Of a DNA stretch of 64,000 bases, positions 54,195 to 64,000 are shown piece by piece (position 1 is the stretch's first letter; the number at the start of each line of letters is the position of its first letter). The stretch covers positions 186,001-250,000 of the forward strand of contig JAZGTN010000220.1 of NCBI GenBank assembly GCA_037783415.1, written 5' to 3'. The notes under the pieces are model-generated. The model was not told the origin of the DNA. It saw nothing but the letters and a program-made list of their open reading frames with translations, and searched no databases. Made by a program: the position numbers and the translations under genes. Source of the DNA: Leptasterias polaris (lineage: Eukaryota; Echinodermata; Asteroidea; Forcipulatida; Asteriidae).

Positions 54195-55600
54195 AACCTG
54201 TTATACCATGATTGGAGAATTTCCACACCAGGCGAATAATTTTCTATACTTTCGGAACACCCCCCCCCCCCCGCTACAATGTTGAATCCCACAATCGCAT
54301 GCCTGCCAACAATCAACATTGAGGCCGGGGGGGGGGGGGGGCGGGGGAATGGTACTTAGAAAATAAAAGTATAGCACTTTGGCAAAATTAAATGTTAGTT
54401 CCTTCTTTACATATTGGTTCATGATACGTGTAAATTTGACTTGAGGAGTATAATTTGTGTCCAGTTCATATTGTGCGTAATCAAACCTCTCTTGTTTTTA
54501 TTGAATGTGGAATCCTATGAGCGAGTTTGGGGGGGGGTGCTTCAAAAGGAATTTATTAAAACATTATGTTTATTTTAGGTTTCAGAAACAAATTTTTAAA
54601 TAATTAAAATGGCCGACTTAAGCAACTGTACCACATTGTTTGTATTTGGTCTCATTGGGTTCCTGCATCCTCAAAACCTGGCAATATTTTATGTTACGGG
54701 CCAAAACCAAATTGATTGGCGGCCATTTTTATTATTAAAATGGCCGCCTTAACCGACTGATCCAATAATTTAATTATGTGTCTTGTTGGGTTCCTGGATC
54801 CTTAATACATTCCAGTTTCCTACATTGATGCGGGTGGGGGGGGGGGGGGGGGGGGGTAGGATGGTGGTTTGAAAGTACAAGTATAGCACTTTGGCTATAT
54901 ATAATGTTATTTAATGTGAGTTCCTTCTTTGTCATTAAATGTGGTAACAAATAATAGTTTGGATTAAAAACTTTTAATTTTTTTGGTTTCAGAAACAAAT
55001 TTAATAATAATCAAAATGGCCGCCTTAAGCAACTGAACAACCATTTGTGTATTTGGTCTCATTGGGTTCCTTCATCCTGAATAAATTGCTAAAAGTTACG
55101 TTATCTGTGAGGCACGTACACGGAGATACGGGCCAAAACCAAATTGATTGGCTACCATTTTGAAAGTGCCAATATTTTAAATTATTTTTTGTGAGATCCT
55201 TCTTTGTCATTAAATGTGGTAACACATAATAGTTTGGCTTTTAGCAGTAATTTATTTCCAAGTCATATTGTGCGTAATCTAAACTCTCTTGTTTATGGAA
55301 TCCTATGAGCGCGTTGGGGGGGGGGGGTGCTTCAACATTGTTAAAACATTGTTAAAACCTTCAGTTTATTTTAGGTTTCTTAAACAACTTTGCCAAAACT
55401 GGAAATGGCCGCCTTAACCAATTGATGCACTATAATTATCCTGATAACATGGGTATAGTCACCAACCCCCAGTATCTGTGAGGCTCAACCAAAGTTTTCA
55501 ACATTGTGGCGGGTTGGGGGGGGAGGATGGGGTTTTGAAATTATATAATTAAAACCTTATGTTTATTTAAAGTATCAGAAACAAATTTACCTTGCTCAAT
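54195..55600. repeat. Diverged tandem repeats with G-tracts in the piggyBac right half
   Basis: AAAATGGCCGCCTTAA-type words recur at about 54606, 54737, 55011 and 55402, GGTCTCATTGGGTTCCT at 54647 and 55055, GGGCCAAAACCAAATTGATT at two sites, and G-runs of 9-19 at about 54329, 54527, 54834, 55316 and 55515. This suggests amplification of a ~300-400-bp unit followed by divergence. Confidence 0.7.
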
Positions 55601-55924
55601 AATTTTCATGCAGATTGGTTTGAACAGCAACTTTACCAATTGTAATATTTCACATTTAAACTACTCAATTGGGTATTTATTGGTAATAATACCAAACCTT
55701 CAATATATGTTAAAGGCAATGCCACAGGAAACAGTAATTTAATTGCTTGCTTTTACAACTTCCATTATGTTACTAGGACCTAGGCTAACCCCAATCTGCC
55801 TTGTGAGGGCGCTGTAACCTCAATCTTTCAAAATTTGTGTTGGTCACTAAGTGGCCCTGTGAATAAAATGTCTCTGGTCACCAGTGCATTAGGTGCAAAT
55901 ATGTGTTGGTACTGAAAGGGATAA

Positions 55925-56427
55925 GATCCATTCAGTTTTGTTATGCACTGATTCGTCTTCCAAAACCCGAGTCCTCATGAAAATGTACAAAATTGCAAGT
56001 ATATAAGAACACATTAAAATGGTGTAGAATTGTTGAACTCGTTCTGGGGCCCTTTTTGACGAACATAATTTTAAAACAATGTTCACTCATTGGGCGTAAA
56101 TCTCGGGAAGAGTTGCGCCAAATGAATTCCCCCCCTCTGATGACACAGAGGGACCAAAAGATACACCCCACAAATTCCCTGCGCTTGGAAACCTTTCCAA
56201 AATTTTATTTTTTCATTGACGAAGATTAGTCTATTTTAACCATATCACGGGGGTGATGGCACCATTTTAACACAAACAAACAAACATAGCTCCCATCGTG
56301 ACCCCGTTTAAAACTGTATTGCCTTTTGATTGATTATGTCAAACTAAAAACTTTTGCAAGAACACGCAGTCACAGCTAGGGCAAAAGGCTAATATTGTAA
56401 TGTTATATTTAATTGAAATAAATACGT
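55925..56427. other. Non-coding stretch downstream of the C1q gene
   Basis: No gene. The C1q transcript on the minus strand probably ends at its right edge. Confidence 0.4.
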
Positions 56428-56433
56428 TTTATT
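56428..56433 (-). terminator. Possible polyadenylation signal of the C1q gene
   Basis: AATAAA on the minus strand, about 145 bp after the stop codon. Confidence 0.45.
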
Positions 56434-56577
56434 CTTCAATTCGTGCTCAAAAATGTCCTCTTTTGCAGATTATCTATGGAATTGTGTTTCAAACATGCAA
56501 GTTAAATCACGCATTAAGTATCATAGGTATTGTCCAATATCTTTCAAATGTCGTTATCGTTTGTATCGCTGTTTAAT

Positions 56578-57387
56578 TTAAATTTCGTACAACAAGAATC
56601 CGGTAAAAGACGTGTCATGGTCAGGGTAACTAAATAGTTTACCGACTACTGCTAAGTGCACTTGTTCTCCATAGTGCATAGGAACAAGGGCACTGCCGCT
56701 CACTTGATGATGATCTGCAGCGTATACACGCACTGTAACAATGATTGTAGGACTACTTTTTTTCCTCAACTGAACGACTAGTTGAGGCGTATTTTGTGGT
56801 TTTACAACTGAGAACATAAAGACGTATATCCCAGGCACCGTACACGTAAACGTGCCATTATCCAAGTTGAAATCAGTCCCTTCTTCGGAAAACAATAATT
56901 CTTCAAAGGGCAGAGGTTCATAAGAGGAGGAAGGAGTGAAGCGTCGATTCCTCACTGCGAGAAAGGCAGACCGTCGCGTACTAATTATACCTGTTCCAAC
57001 TGGTCCAGGTTCACCTCTCTCGCCCTTCACTCCATCCATTCCAGGCAGACCATGAGGTCCTTGTTTCCCTGGTTGACCGACTCCTTGCTCACCCTTCAGT
57101 CCATGATCTCCTTTAGTGCCTGGCTCTCCAACCAGTCCATCTGACCCTGTGTCTCCTTTAGCCCCGGGTACACCTACCTCATCAGGCGAGCCTGCATCAC
57201 CTCTTGGACCCACTGGCCCTTGCTGGCCATGCTGTCCATTGGATCCAGGAATTCCAGGTATACCGGCTGGGCCTTGGCAGCAGGAGTTGCACGTTACCTC
57301 CGGATCAGGTGAAACTGCAACTGTAGCCACCATGAACTGAACCGTCATATTAGCCAAAGCAAGGGCAACTGCTATGGTAATCTTCAT
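56578..57387 (-). CDS. Secreted collagen-like C1q-domain protein (C1q/TNF-related type)
   Basis: The 269-residue protein has a hydrophobic N-terminus ([18 protein letters not shown], signal peptide to about 26), a CNSCC cluster (33-37) suited to linking chains, a collagen region of about 30 Gly-X-Y triplets (39-132) with one Gly-to-Asp break (GSPDEV) and one short interruption (GVGQPG), then a C1q head (about 139-269) with [20 protein letters not shown] and [11 protein letters not shown] at the end. Such proteins form trimers and bind microbial or self ligands; in invertebrates many act in humoral immunity. The ATG is preceded directly by a splice-acceptor-like TTTTTAATTTCAG, so an untranslated exon upstream is likely. 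Confidence 0.9.
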   Translation of the reverse strand: MKITIAVALALANMTVQFMVATVAVSPDPEVTCNSCCQGPAGIPGIPGSNGQHGQQGPVGPRGDAGSPDEVGVPGAKGDTGSDGLVGEPGTKGDHGLKGEQGVGQPGKQGPHGLPGMDGVKGERGEPGPVGTGIISTRRSAFLAVRNRRFTPSSSYEPLPFEELLFSEEGTDFNLDNGTFTCTVPGIYVFMFSVVKPQNTPQLVVQLRKKSSPTIIVTVRVYAADHHQVSGSALVPMHYGEQVHLAVVGKLFSYPDHDTSFTGFLLYEI

Positions 57388-57761
57388 CTGAAATTAAAAA
57401 ATGTTTAGGAAAAACAAACGATTTTTACATTTATCTAGTGTTAAACAAACCAAACATTGTTACAAATTTGCTCATTTCTGGAAAGTGCTCTTACTTTTCG
57501 GTTTTACGGATGAACAAAAACTCAACTCCACAATTATTACTTCTTTATTTTTATGATAGAATTACCAGGACTAGCTTTTTTGGAGGAAACTACTTTACAC
57601 TTTCATTTTTACATGATTGATAACATGACGTTACTTTTTCTTACTTGGTGTGCTGTGATTGTTGGTTACACGTTATTATGAAGCTGATTTTGTTGTGTTA
57701 TCATTTAAGACTCAATATAGCCAGCAGCTGTGGGGTCTCTAGGTAAAAATTAATGATGAGA
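57388..57761. other. Upstream intron/promoter side of the C1q gene
   Basis: AT-rich, with an acceptor-like tract abutting the ATG (minus strand). The upstream exon could not be placed. Confidence 0.4.
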
Positions 57762-58014
57762 CCAGGACCCAATTTCATGGCTCTGCTTACCGTATACTTC
57801 TGCGCTTGCGATCACCATTCTTCGCTTACAGTGCAAGCGCCAAATATGTGTTAGATGTGAAAGCAAAGAATGTGTAGTTACGTTGAGTACGCAGGCGCAC
57901 CACCATAAAATTCAAGCTTACCTGTGAACTACGCTTGACGTCAGCGCAGTTTTCTCTGCTTCCGTAAGCGCAGATTTTTTGCTAACGGTAAGCAGAGCCA
58001 TGAAGTTGGCCCAG
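57762..58014. mobile_element. Palindromic MITE, same terminal design as at 28.6 kb
   Basis: Ends CCAGGACCCAATTTCATGGC and (complement) CCTGGGCCAACTTCATGGCT, both followed by TCTGCTTACCGT. Internal AAGCGCA/TGCGCTT words continue the palindrome. Non-coding. Confidence 0.75.
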
Positions 58015-59330
58015 GATTCTGTACAATTTCTTGAGCTGGACATTTGAATCTTAGCATGTTAAAAATATTCCATGGATAAAAGCTGAAGCTAACTTGAACC
58101 CTTCAGTGCAGAATGAAAGCACAACATTCATGATGGCCGCCGCAAACGGAGGCAATTTTGAATTATACAATGCATATACAAATATTTCATGACACAACAC
58201 TACCTAGTATTTAAAAATTATATACATATCATGCAATTGGAATTTGTTGATAAGAAAACAAGGCACTAAAACACGTAAAAACGTTTTACCTCATGCTTCC
58301 GAAACAGTTGTCGTGACACAAACAGACTTTTGATAACATGTTTTTAAAATTATTGTTTTACTTTATGACACTTAATAAAGTATAGGGAAAGTGAGACACT
58401 TGTGTGGTAAACATATAAAGCGTTAAAAAGCTTTGGGCGAAAGTAATGGTAGGGGGACCGGTTGGGATAATTATGATTATACTAATTAATATAATATTAA
58501 TTAAAAGTGGTAGGCTTTGACAAAATCATTGACGTCACATATTGTTTTAAACTTATCTTAGCATGTTCAATTTTGTAATTGAAAACTTAGTTATTTACTG
58601 GACACGATTGCGTATCTCTTTCTGAACACAGAACCAACAAAAAATAATAATCAATGAAAAAATAACGTGAGAATGCAGATACCGTTGATAACAGATCACG
58701 TAATGATGGGTTCATTCATGACACAAAGTATGACGGTACCAGACAGAAGTGACAAACCTAAACCTCCCCCACTAAATCCACACTTCAATATTGTTCGTAT
58801 TGTGTTGTAAAAGGCAGGGATGAAAGTATTCAAATAAAAACGAAGAATAACAAACTCATCAGTTGGTGTAGGTTTATCAAGAAATACACACAAATCATCT
58901 TAAAATTGTCTTTTCTGCTTAACGAAGACCTCAACGACATAAGAAGTATATGAATTAGTTAACGCATGTTTTGCTTGATTTCCGATGATGAGATTGTGTT
59001 TAATTAATTGAAAAAACTTGATACTATTACAACTATAGCACTGCCTCTCTTTTTTGTGTAGGGTTAACTCATCGTTATCGGTCTAAAAAGAACGGCGTAC
59101 AAGTTATTTCTTTGACACGGCCCCTGGGACGTGGAATCCGGGTCAATGCTGACCCGTTTTTGTTTTAGAACCTCCACGACACAAATAAAATGCAGCCCAT
59201 GAGTTCGGGTACAAAGACAACTTATTTGCGTGTTGCTGGCTCTCAACAGATTGGGTGGACTATTTCAAACATTACATTTATGTTGCCCTTTGATTCTTAT
59301 TTGGAGGCATCGCCACTGCTCTAAGGGTGT
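58015..59330. other. Non-coding AT-rich stretch
   Basis: No gene or recognised repeat. Confidence 0.4.
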
Positions 59331-59640
59331 TTGAACATTGGTAAGAGTAAAAATATAAATGTTCACAGATTCACACATAACTTACATGGTATAAAGATTG
59401 TCATGATGGGAAACTTCCTTTTAAATATGTTTGCTTTAAAGGAGCTCTATACTTCTGGTAAGGTACAAAACAAAAAAGCTCACAGATTCACACTAAACTT
59501 ACATGGTTTAAAGATATTGATAGTCGAAAGCTTCCCTTAAAATATTAGTGGCTGAGGTGCTGTAGTTTTTGAGAAATTAGTAAAACAATATCACGAAAAC
59601 ACTTTTCGTCTCACTGAGACGAGAAGTCTTGTTTGAAGAC
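59331..59640. repeat. Pair of 118-bp direct repeats and a GTCTCACTGAGAC palindrome
   Basis: CACAGATTCACACnnAACTTACATGGT occurs at 59363 and 59481 (period 118). After it, TTTTCGTCTCACTGAGACGA forms a near-perfect hairpin (about 59602-59621), probably the end of an interspersed element. Confidence 0.7.
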
Positions 59641-60168
59641 AATTCGTTGAATGCTGCCCTCACACACTCGATAATAGTTGTACATTTTCAGTTGGAAATA
59701 TTCGCAAATGGTTCATGTTTATGTTACCTCGTACCCAGTAAAATAGGAGAATATATATTTTGTGTTTGTCGTGTATAGTGGTGAGCACAGTTTCCGCGCG
59801 TGCGAGGTTGTTTGGAGTTGCTGTGTACACACTCGCGTTGTCGATAAAAAATAACTTTGCAATCTTCATAAGTTATACCACGGCTTTTATCGATGTTAGA
59901 GTCTGAAAGGTCAATTTATTAGATCTAAACTGGATTCAACGGTTGCCAATAAACCCAGGAAGAAAATTCGGGGGCCAAAGTTGACAGAATAGACCCTAAA
60001 ACGATCAAAGAGTGCGTCGGTCAAACGCCATGTCAGGTATAGAAAACTCCAAAAGTTGTTACTTCCAAGTTCCATCCAGCATGAAATTGAAAGGGTCCTG
60101 TGTTGTCGGTGCTTGGACCATCTTGGACGTAGGACTAGGATTAGGAAGATACCCGGAGAAGTAAAGCC
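59641..60168. other. Non-coding stretch upstream of the LEM-like gene
   Basis: Would include a promoter for the gene starting at 60169; no specific element can be named. Confidence 0.35.
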
Positions 60169-60641
60169 ATGGGACTGAGTCTTTCGAACGCTGACCTGGC
60201 GAGATTGCTGCTAGATATGCACACACAAGTGAGTTTTCTTTATATAAATCTTGATTATTTTAATACCAATGTGACCACTCTGTTCTGTAGGAGGCATTTT
60301 GGTTTGCCAGAAATCGTGGGCCTATTTTGATAGTGTCAAAGTGTGTCATTTGATTGAATGAAAAGGCTCTCTAAGTATTCATACTTTTTAACAGTAAAAA
60401 AACAATCACATAATCATAATGCTGCCATGTATTTTTATTTATTTTTATTGATATATATTCTTCATTAGGTCTACTTCTTGATTAAATTTAACACACAAAC
60501 AAATATTTTTAACTTTTATAGATCTGCTGTCCAATCATCAGTGCCACTGCTACCCCCCTTTTGAGCCACCGGTTACGTCAACACCATCGTGGAGTTGGAC
60601 CAGAAAATGTTGAAGGGGGACATTTCAGAATCGTCCAATGT
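60169..60641 (+). CDS. First two exons of a possible LEM-like domain gene
   Basis: Exon 1 (60169-60228, 20 codons) reads MGLSLSNADLARLLLDMHTQ and ends at a GTGAGT donor. Exon 2 (60522-60641, 40 codons) is preceded by a TTTTATAG acceptor, reads ICCPIISATATPLLSHRLRQ onward and ends at GTAAGT. Joined in phase, they resemble a LEM fold: LSNADLARLL then CPIISATATPLLSHRL, matching the L-x2-x2-L and GPI-x-x-TR-x-L-y pattern. LEM proteins bind BAF at the nuclear envelope. The next plausible exon (61015-61062) does not stay open in this phase, so the gene's end is unknown. Confidence 0.45.
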
Positions 60642-61014
60642 GTAAGTTTATGGTACCAATTAAAATCTTTTAAAAAGGCGAGTTGTTGGCCAACAGCCAA
60701 GCACCTATAATTTATTGATTTAACAAAATGTTTTATGAGAACATACAATGATACATGTACGTACAGATGTAACCATTATCAGCTGTCCATCAATTACAGT
60801 ATATCTGTAGTCCCGCCGTATGTAGATCCAGATGACTTTGCAATTTGTTTGAAAGGATGCAATTTCAAATTCTTGTTTGTGTTTATTTACTTAACATGAA
60901 GTTAACGTGCATTCAACAAGAAGTACCATGTATGATGTGTACGTGTTAATTTTAGACATGTTGTACAGATTCATTACTTCAACTATTTGTATTTATTTTG
61001 TGCATCTTCTGTAG

Positions 61015-61062
61015 TTCTGTTATTTCTGGAGTTGCACCATTTGAATCACCAACAGAAAAGTG
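61015..61062 (+). other. Possible exon 3, phase unresolved
   Basis: Flanked by CTGTAG and GTAGGT. The frame joined to exon 2 would stop inside it; another frame reads SVISGVAPFESPTEK. It may be an alternative last exon. Confidence 0.25.
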
Positions 61063-61981
61063 GTAGGTTCACACATTTTTATTTCTGTTAATTTCAGCTC
61101 TATTAGTATTAAATGTAAACTAGTTAACTGGTAAGTGGAACTCGTTTCTCGTTTCATGAATTTGGCCAATATTCATGTCAGAACATACAACGCAATTGAA
61201 AAAGGGATGTATACTATGCCAAGCCAATGAGAAGGAGGCAGAGATAGCAATTATGTGAAAAGGGCACCACAGCAATATAGTCTGAATTAGGGGGCATCAT
61301 GGCAAAAACAAAATTTAACGAGACAGGTGAAAAAACTATGGCCTCAAAAACAATGCGTCTTAATAGGGGGCGACTTTGTAGTGGGCAACTTTGGAGTGGG
61401 CGAGTTGACAGTAACGACACTGTAGCCAATACGTTTGTTGTAAACACAATCCTTTGGCTGCTTTTCTGCTTTTTATTCGTTTTGTCTTGGTGTGATCATG
61501 CTGAATTTTGTCATTACAACAAGAGACAACAACCCTTTTTTTTAGTCCAGAGATAGTAAAACATTTCCTTTATCAGAAATGCATGAAATACAAGTGCGCA
61601 CAAGAAGTTTACCAATCATTTCATCCTTGCTTCTATGTACACCATGTATGATGATCATACGCAAAGTGATTTAGCCTTTTTTTCTCTTATTATTTTAGGT
61701 ATGATAGTATTGTGCAATACAAGTCTTTTATTCGAATTGCACTTTGTTTTATTGCATTTATAGTACATTTTGGTCTTGACTTGTTCCAACTGGGTCCCAA
61801 CTGGGTCGCTGTACTCAATTTTTTTACAAATTCTGATATCTGTGCAGATGCAAAAATTCAGTCTTTAACTTGACCATTTACGTTCAGGTTAAGACATTTA
61901 TGTGCACAGTAACCCTGGTTATTTCAATAACCTTATATTATTTTGAGTCCATTTTTGGTAATTATGTTACCTAACCTGATA

Positions 61982-62198
61982 CTTGTTTTTACCTCAAATT
62001 TCAGGCCTCTCTGTGACTGACCTACCGTTGTATCACGTTAAAGTTTTGGAGGATTCTGTCCGGAGGTACTTGCAGCAGGAGAACTTGACCAGTGTCTGGT
62101 GTCTTCCTGATATTGTAACCCGGCCAGATTTATGTGGGTTGGTGCAATGGTGTCCCGTTCAAGAATGCTGCAACCAGAGATATTTGTCACTTCGCTAA
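61982..62198 (+). other. Possible terminal exon, 70 codons
   Basis: A good acceptor (CTCAAATTTCAG) precedes a frame reading LSVTDLPLYHVKVLEDSV, then RRYLQQENLTSVWCLPD, ending with a stop at 62198. No domain is recognised and its link to the LEM-like exons is unproven. Confidence 0.3.
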
Positions 62199-64000
62199 AC
62201 GTGGATGGATTTTGCGTTCTTGTGTAAATACCGCGAAAGTTTTTGGCTGTTTTACCAGCATTTTTAGACACTGTATTCAGCTGAAACTTTCACATGTGAT
62301 TTTATAGAATCTTTCTGTATAATTTTGCCTATAAATAAGCCTTTACATAGAAAAAAACAAAAAACAATCTAAGACCCTACCTTTTCGGTCATTTAATATT
62401 GTTGTAACAAAGTACTGCTAGGTAATTGCCTAATTGTTTGTTTATTAGGTGTTATAGAGGATTGGTACAGCCAATAACAAATAGTTGCAGACAATATTGA
62501 TGTTTTGTGTGATCAACCGTATACTTGAAAAAACAAATCTGTGAACATTTTTGCTCAATCCGTTGTGTGAGTCAGGAGAAAATAGTGAACAAGTATGCTC
62601 AGTTGTCAGCACGTAAATACATTGTCGTTATTTTGGGTTCTAACAACCGAAATCAGTAATATAGTGCATTTGTTTTAAGAGTTTCAGATACAGTTTTCTT
62701 GATTATGAATTCATATTTCACAGAAAAAAAAGGTTCCAGTGTGAACTTCATAAAGTTTTCAATTCTGTATAATGACTGTAAGATAAAGACAAATCAATGT
62801 TCATTGTGGATTTAAGATAAAGAAAAATCCATGTTCATTGCTTTATGTGGCTTCCGTTCAGTATCAATAGTAAACTTATTTTAAGCAATACTCACGACCA
62901 AGTGTGCCAAATGCTGTATTGCAAATGGATCCACTCCAGAGATAAGAGGGAACATACAACAAATATTTCAACATTGACGCTTTATACCAGTCTACTAATT
63001 GCCTGGGCGTCCTTTAGTTGCTTTTAATTATACTTAGCATTAATAGTTAAATGTTTAATATAATTAATTTGTACTAGTGTACATGTAAATGTGGGTATGT
63101 GTGTGAGAAATTCATGCAGCTGAAAGAAGAAACTTAAAATAAATGAATGTTTCCATAAAACAAGAAAACAAATGTGAAAGTGTTGTCATTATGGTGGTAA
63201 ACATTTATTAAAATTGGTTAACTGATCATAGGTTCCCTAGAGAGAAGGGTAAAACAATATTATCTACTTATATCGGAGGAATGGAATTATGCTTAAAAAT
63301 ATTTTGTTGTATTATATTTGTTTATAGTGGGCTTGCGGGATTAGGCCTCTTTCTTTAGACGAATGCACCAGGCATTTGGAGAGCCAAACGTGAGGAAGCC
63401 ACAGTGAACAGTTTGTAAGACCAAAAATGCAATCATTGTTGGTTTTTCCTTCTCAGTAATCTAGAGGACAAGTGTAAAAGTTTGTCAAACAAAACAAACG
63501 AAACCTTGATGAAATTTTGTTATAATAGCAATGACTCGTGTATATATACTGCATCGTGTGTGTTCTCACAAGATAGTCGGGCACCTCAATGTTTACCCAA
63601 AACCGCATTCAGTTCTGTGTAGTAAGTAAGGAGCCATACGTTTCCTTACGCAGCAGCTGATTGGTTACTTAGCAACATAGCACACTCAGTTTGGTTCACG
63701 GTTTTACCAATCAAGTAAGGGCTCTCATTTACAAACGAAATATGGCGGTCATTTCGATTCTGAACGGTATAAACGCTGACGAAGACGAATTATTAAAGTA
63801 TTCTTGACTGTTTCGAGAATCCTTAGAAATAAAGAATACAGTGAAAGACTAGATCAATGTAGCTAACATTCTATGAGTAAAATTCTTCTGCCCAATTCCG
63901 TTAACTATCATAAGCAAATGACTTTTCCGGAGACACTTATTTCTGCACACGGATGCTTTGTTTTTGGTCTTATATTTCTTTATTTTGAACACAGAAAATT
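62199..64000. other. Non-coding right edge
   Basis: AT-rich DNA without a supported gene. A 22-codon frame at 63742 (MAVISILNGINADEDELLKY) preceded by GAAAT is too short to call, though it could be a first exon or a decayed coding start. Confidence 0.35.

Larger units (their letters stand above)
52315..55920 (+). mobile_element. piggyBac-family DNA transposon with both ends
   Basis: Terminal inverted repeats CCCTTTCAGTACC (52315-52327) and GGTACTGAAAGGG (55908-55920) are flanked by ATAA on both sides (52311-52314, 55921-55924). Subterminal GGTGACCAATGAG-like words occur at both ends. A broken piggyBac transposase fills 52602-54181, and a repeat-rich non-coding region fills the right half. 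The canonical target is TTAA, so ATAA is unusual. Confidence 0.85.

Overview
This 64 kb window is AT-rich, intron-containing eukaryotic DNA with few host genes and many transposable elements. The best guess is a marine deuterostome, most likely an echinoderm. Supporting hints are a collagen/C1q gene, a single-exon C-type lectin with a PAN-like tail, large foldback (TU-like) elements, a LINE with a 2A-like motif, and a Gypsy pol that looks integrase-before-RT. No rRNA, tRNA gene, CRISPR or bacterial operon structure is present.

Host-type genes, left to right: a broken THAP-domain exon (12.1-12.4 kb, -); a secreted C-type lectin (19.4-20.1 kb, +); a five-exon gene for an unrecognised 122-residue protein whose splice phases all agree (26.27-29.74 kb, +); a secreted collagen-like C1q-domain protein (56.6-57.4 kb, -); and the first exons of a possible LEM-like gene (60.17-60.64 kb, +).

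Mobile DNA, left to right: a nearly full LINE (1-3.8 kb, -); a decayed Rep-like gene pairing a HUH endonuclease with an SF3 helicase (4.2-6.1 kb, -) and a repeated hairpin sequence just upstream of it; a young LTR element (7.27-10.99 kb) with apparently identical 316-bp LTRs and an interior of nineteen exact-length 84-bp units; a LINE at 15.1-16.9 kb; an RTE-like remnant at 16.9-18.1 kb; nested palindromic MITEs at 22.36-23.02 kb; tRNA-Leu-like SINEs at 23.6 and 36.0 kb; a 1.28-kb foldback element at 32.7-34.0 kb; a LINE inserted in a 20-bp satellite (38.8-40.6 kb); an almost intact 2A-bearing LINE (42.9-46.7 kb); a Gypsy pol remnant (46.7-51.9 kb) split by a 3.4-kb TIR transposon that itself holds a 2.1-kb foldback element; and a piggyBac element with both ends (52.3-55.9 kb).

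Target-site duplications date several insertions relative to one another: MITE B is inside MITE A, the foldback is inside the TIR element inside Gypsy RT, a LINE is inside a satellite, and the LTR element sits in an older palindromic sequence. The most notable items are the Rep-like HUH/SF3 gene with its hairpin repeats, the satellite-carrying LTR element, and the two foldback families with 6-bp target duplications. All family assignments come from reading motifs; no database search was run.
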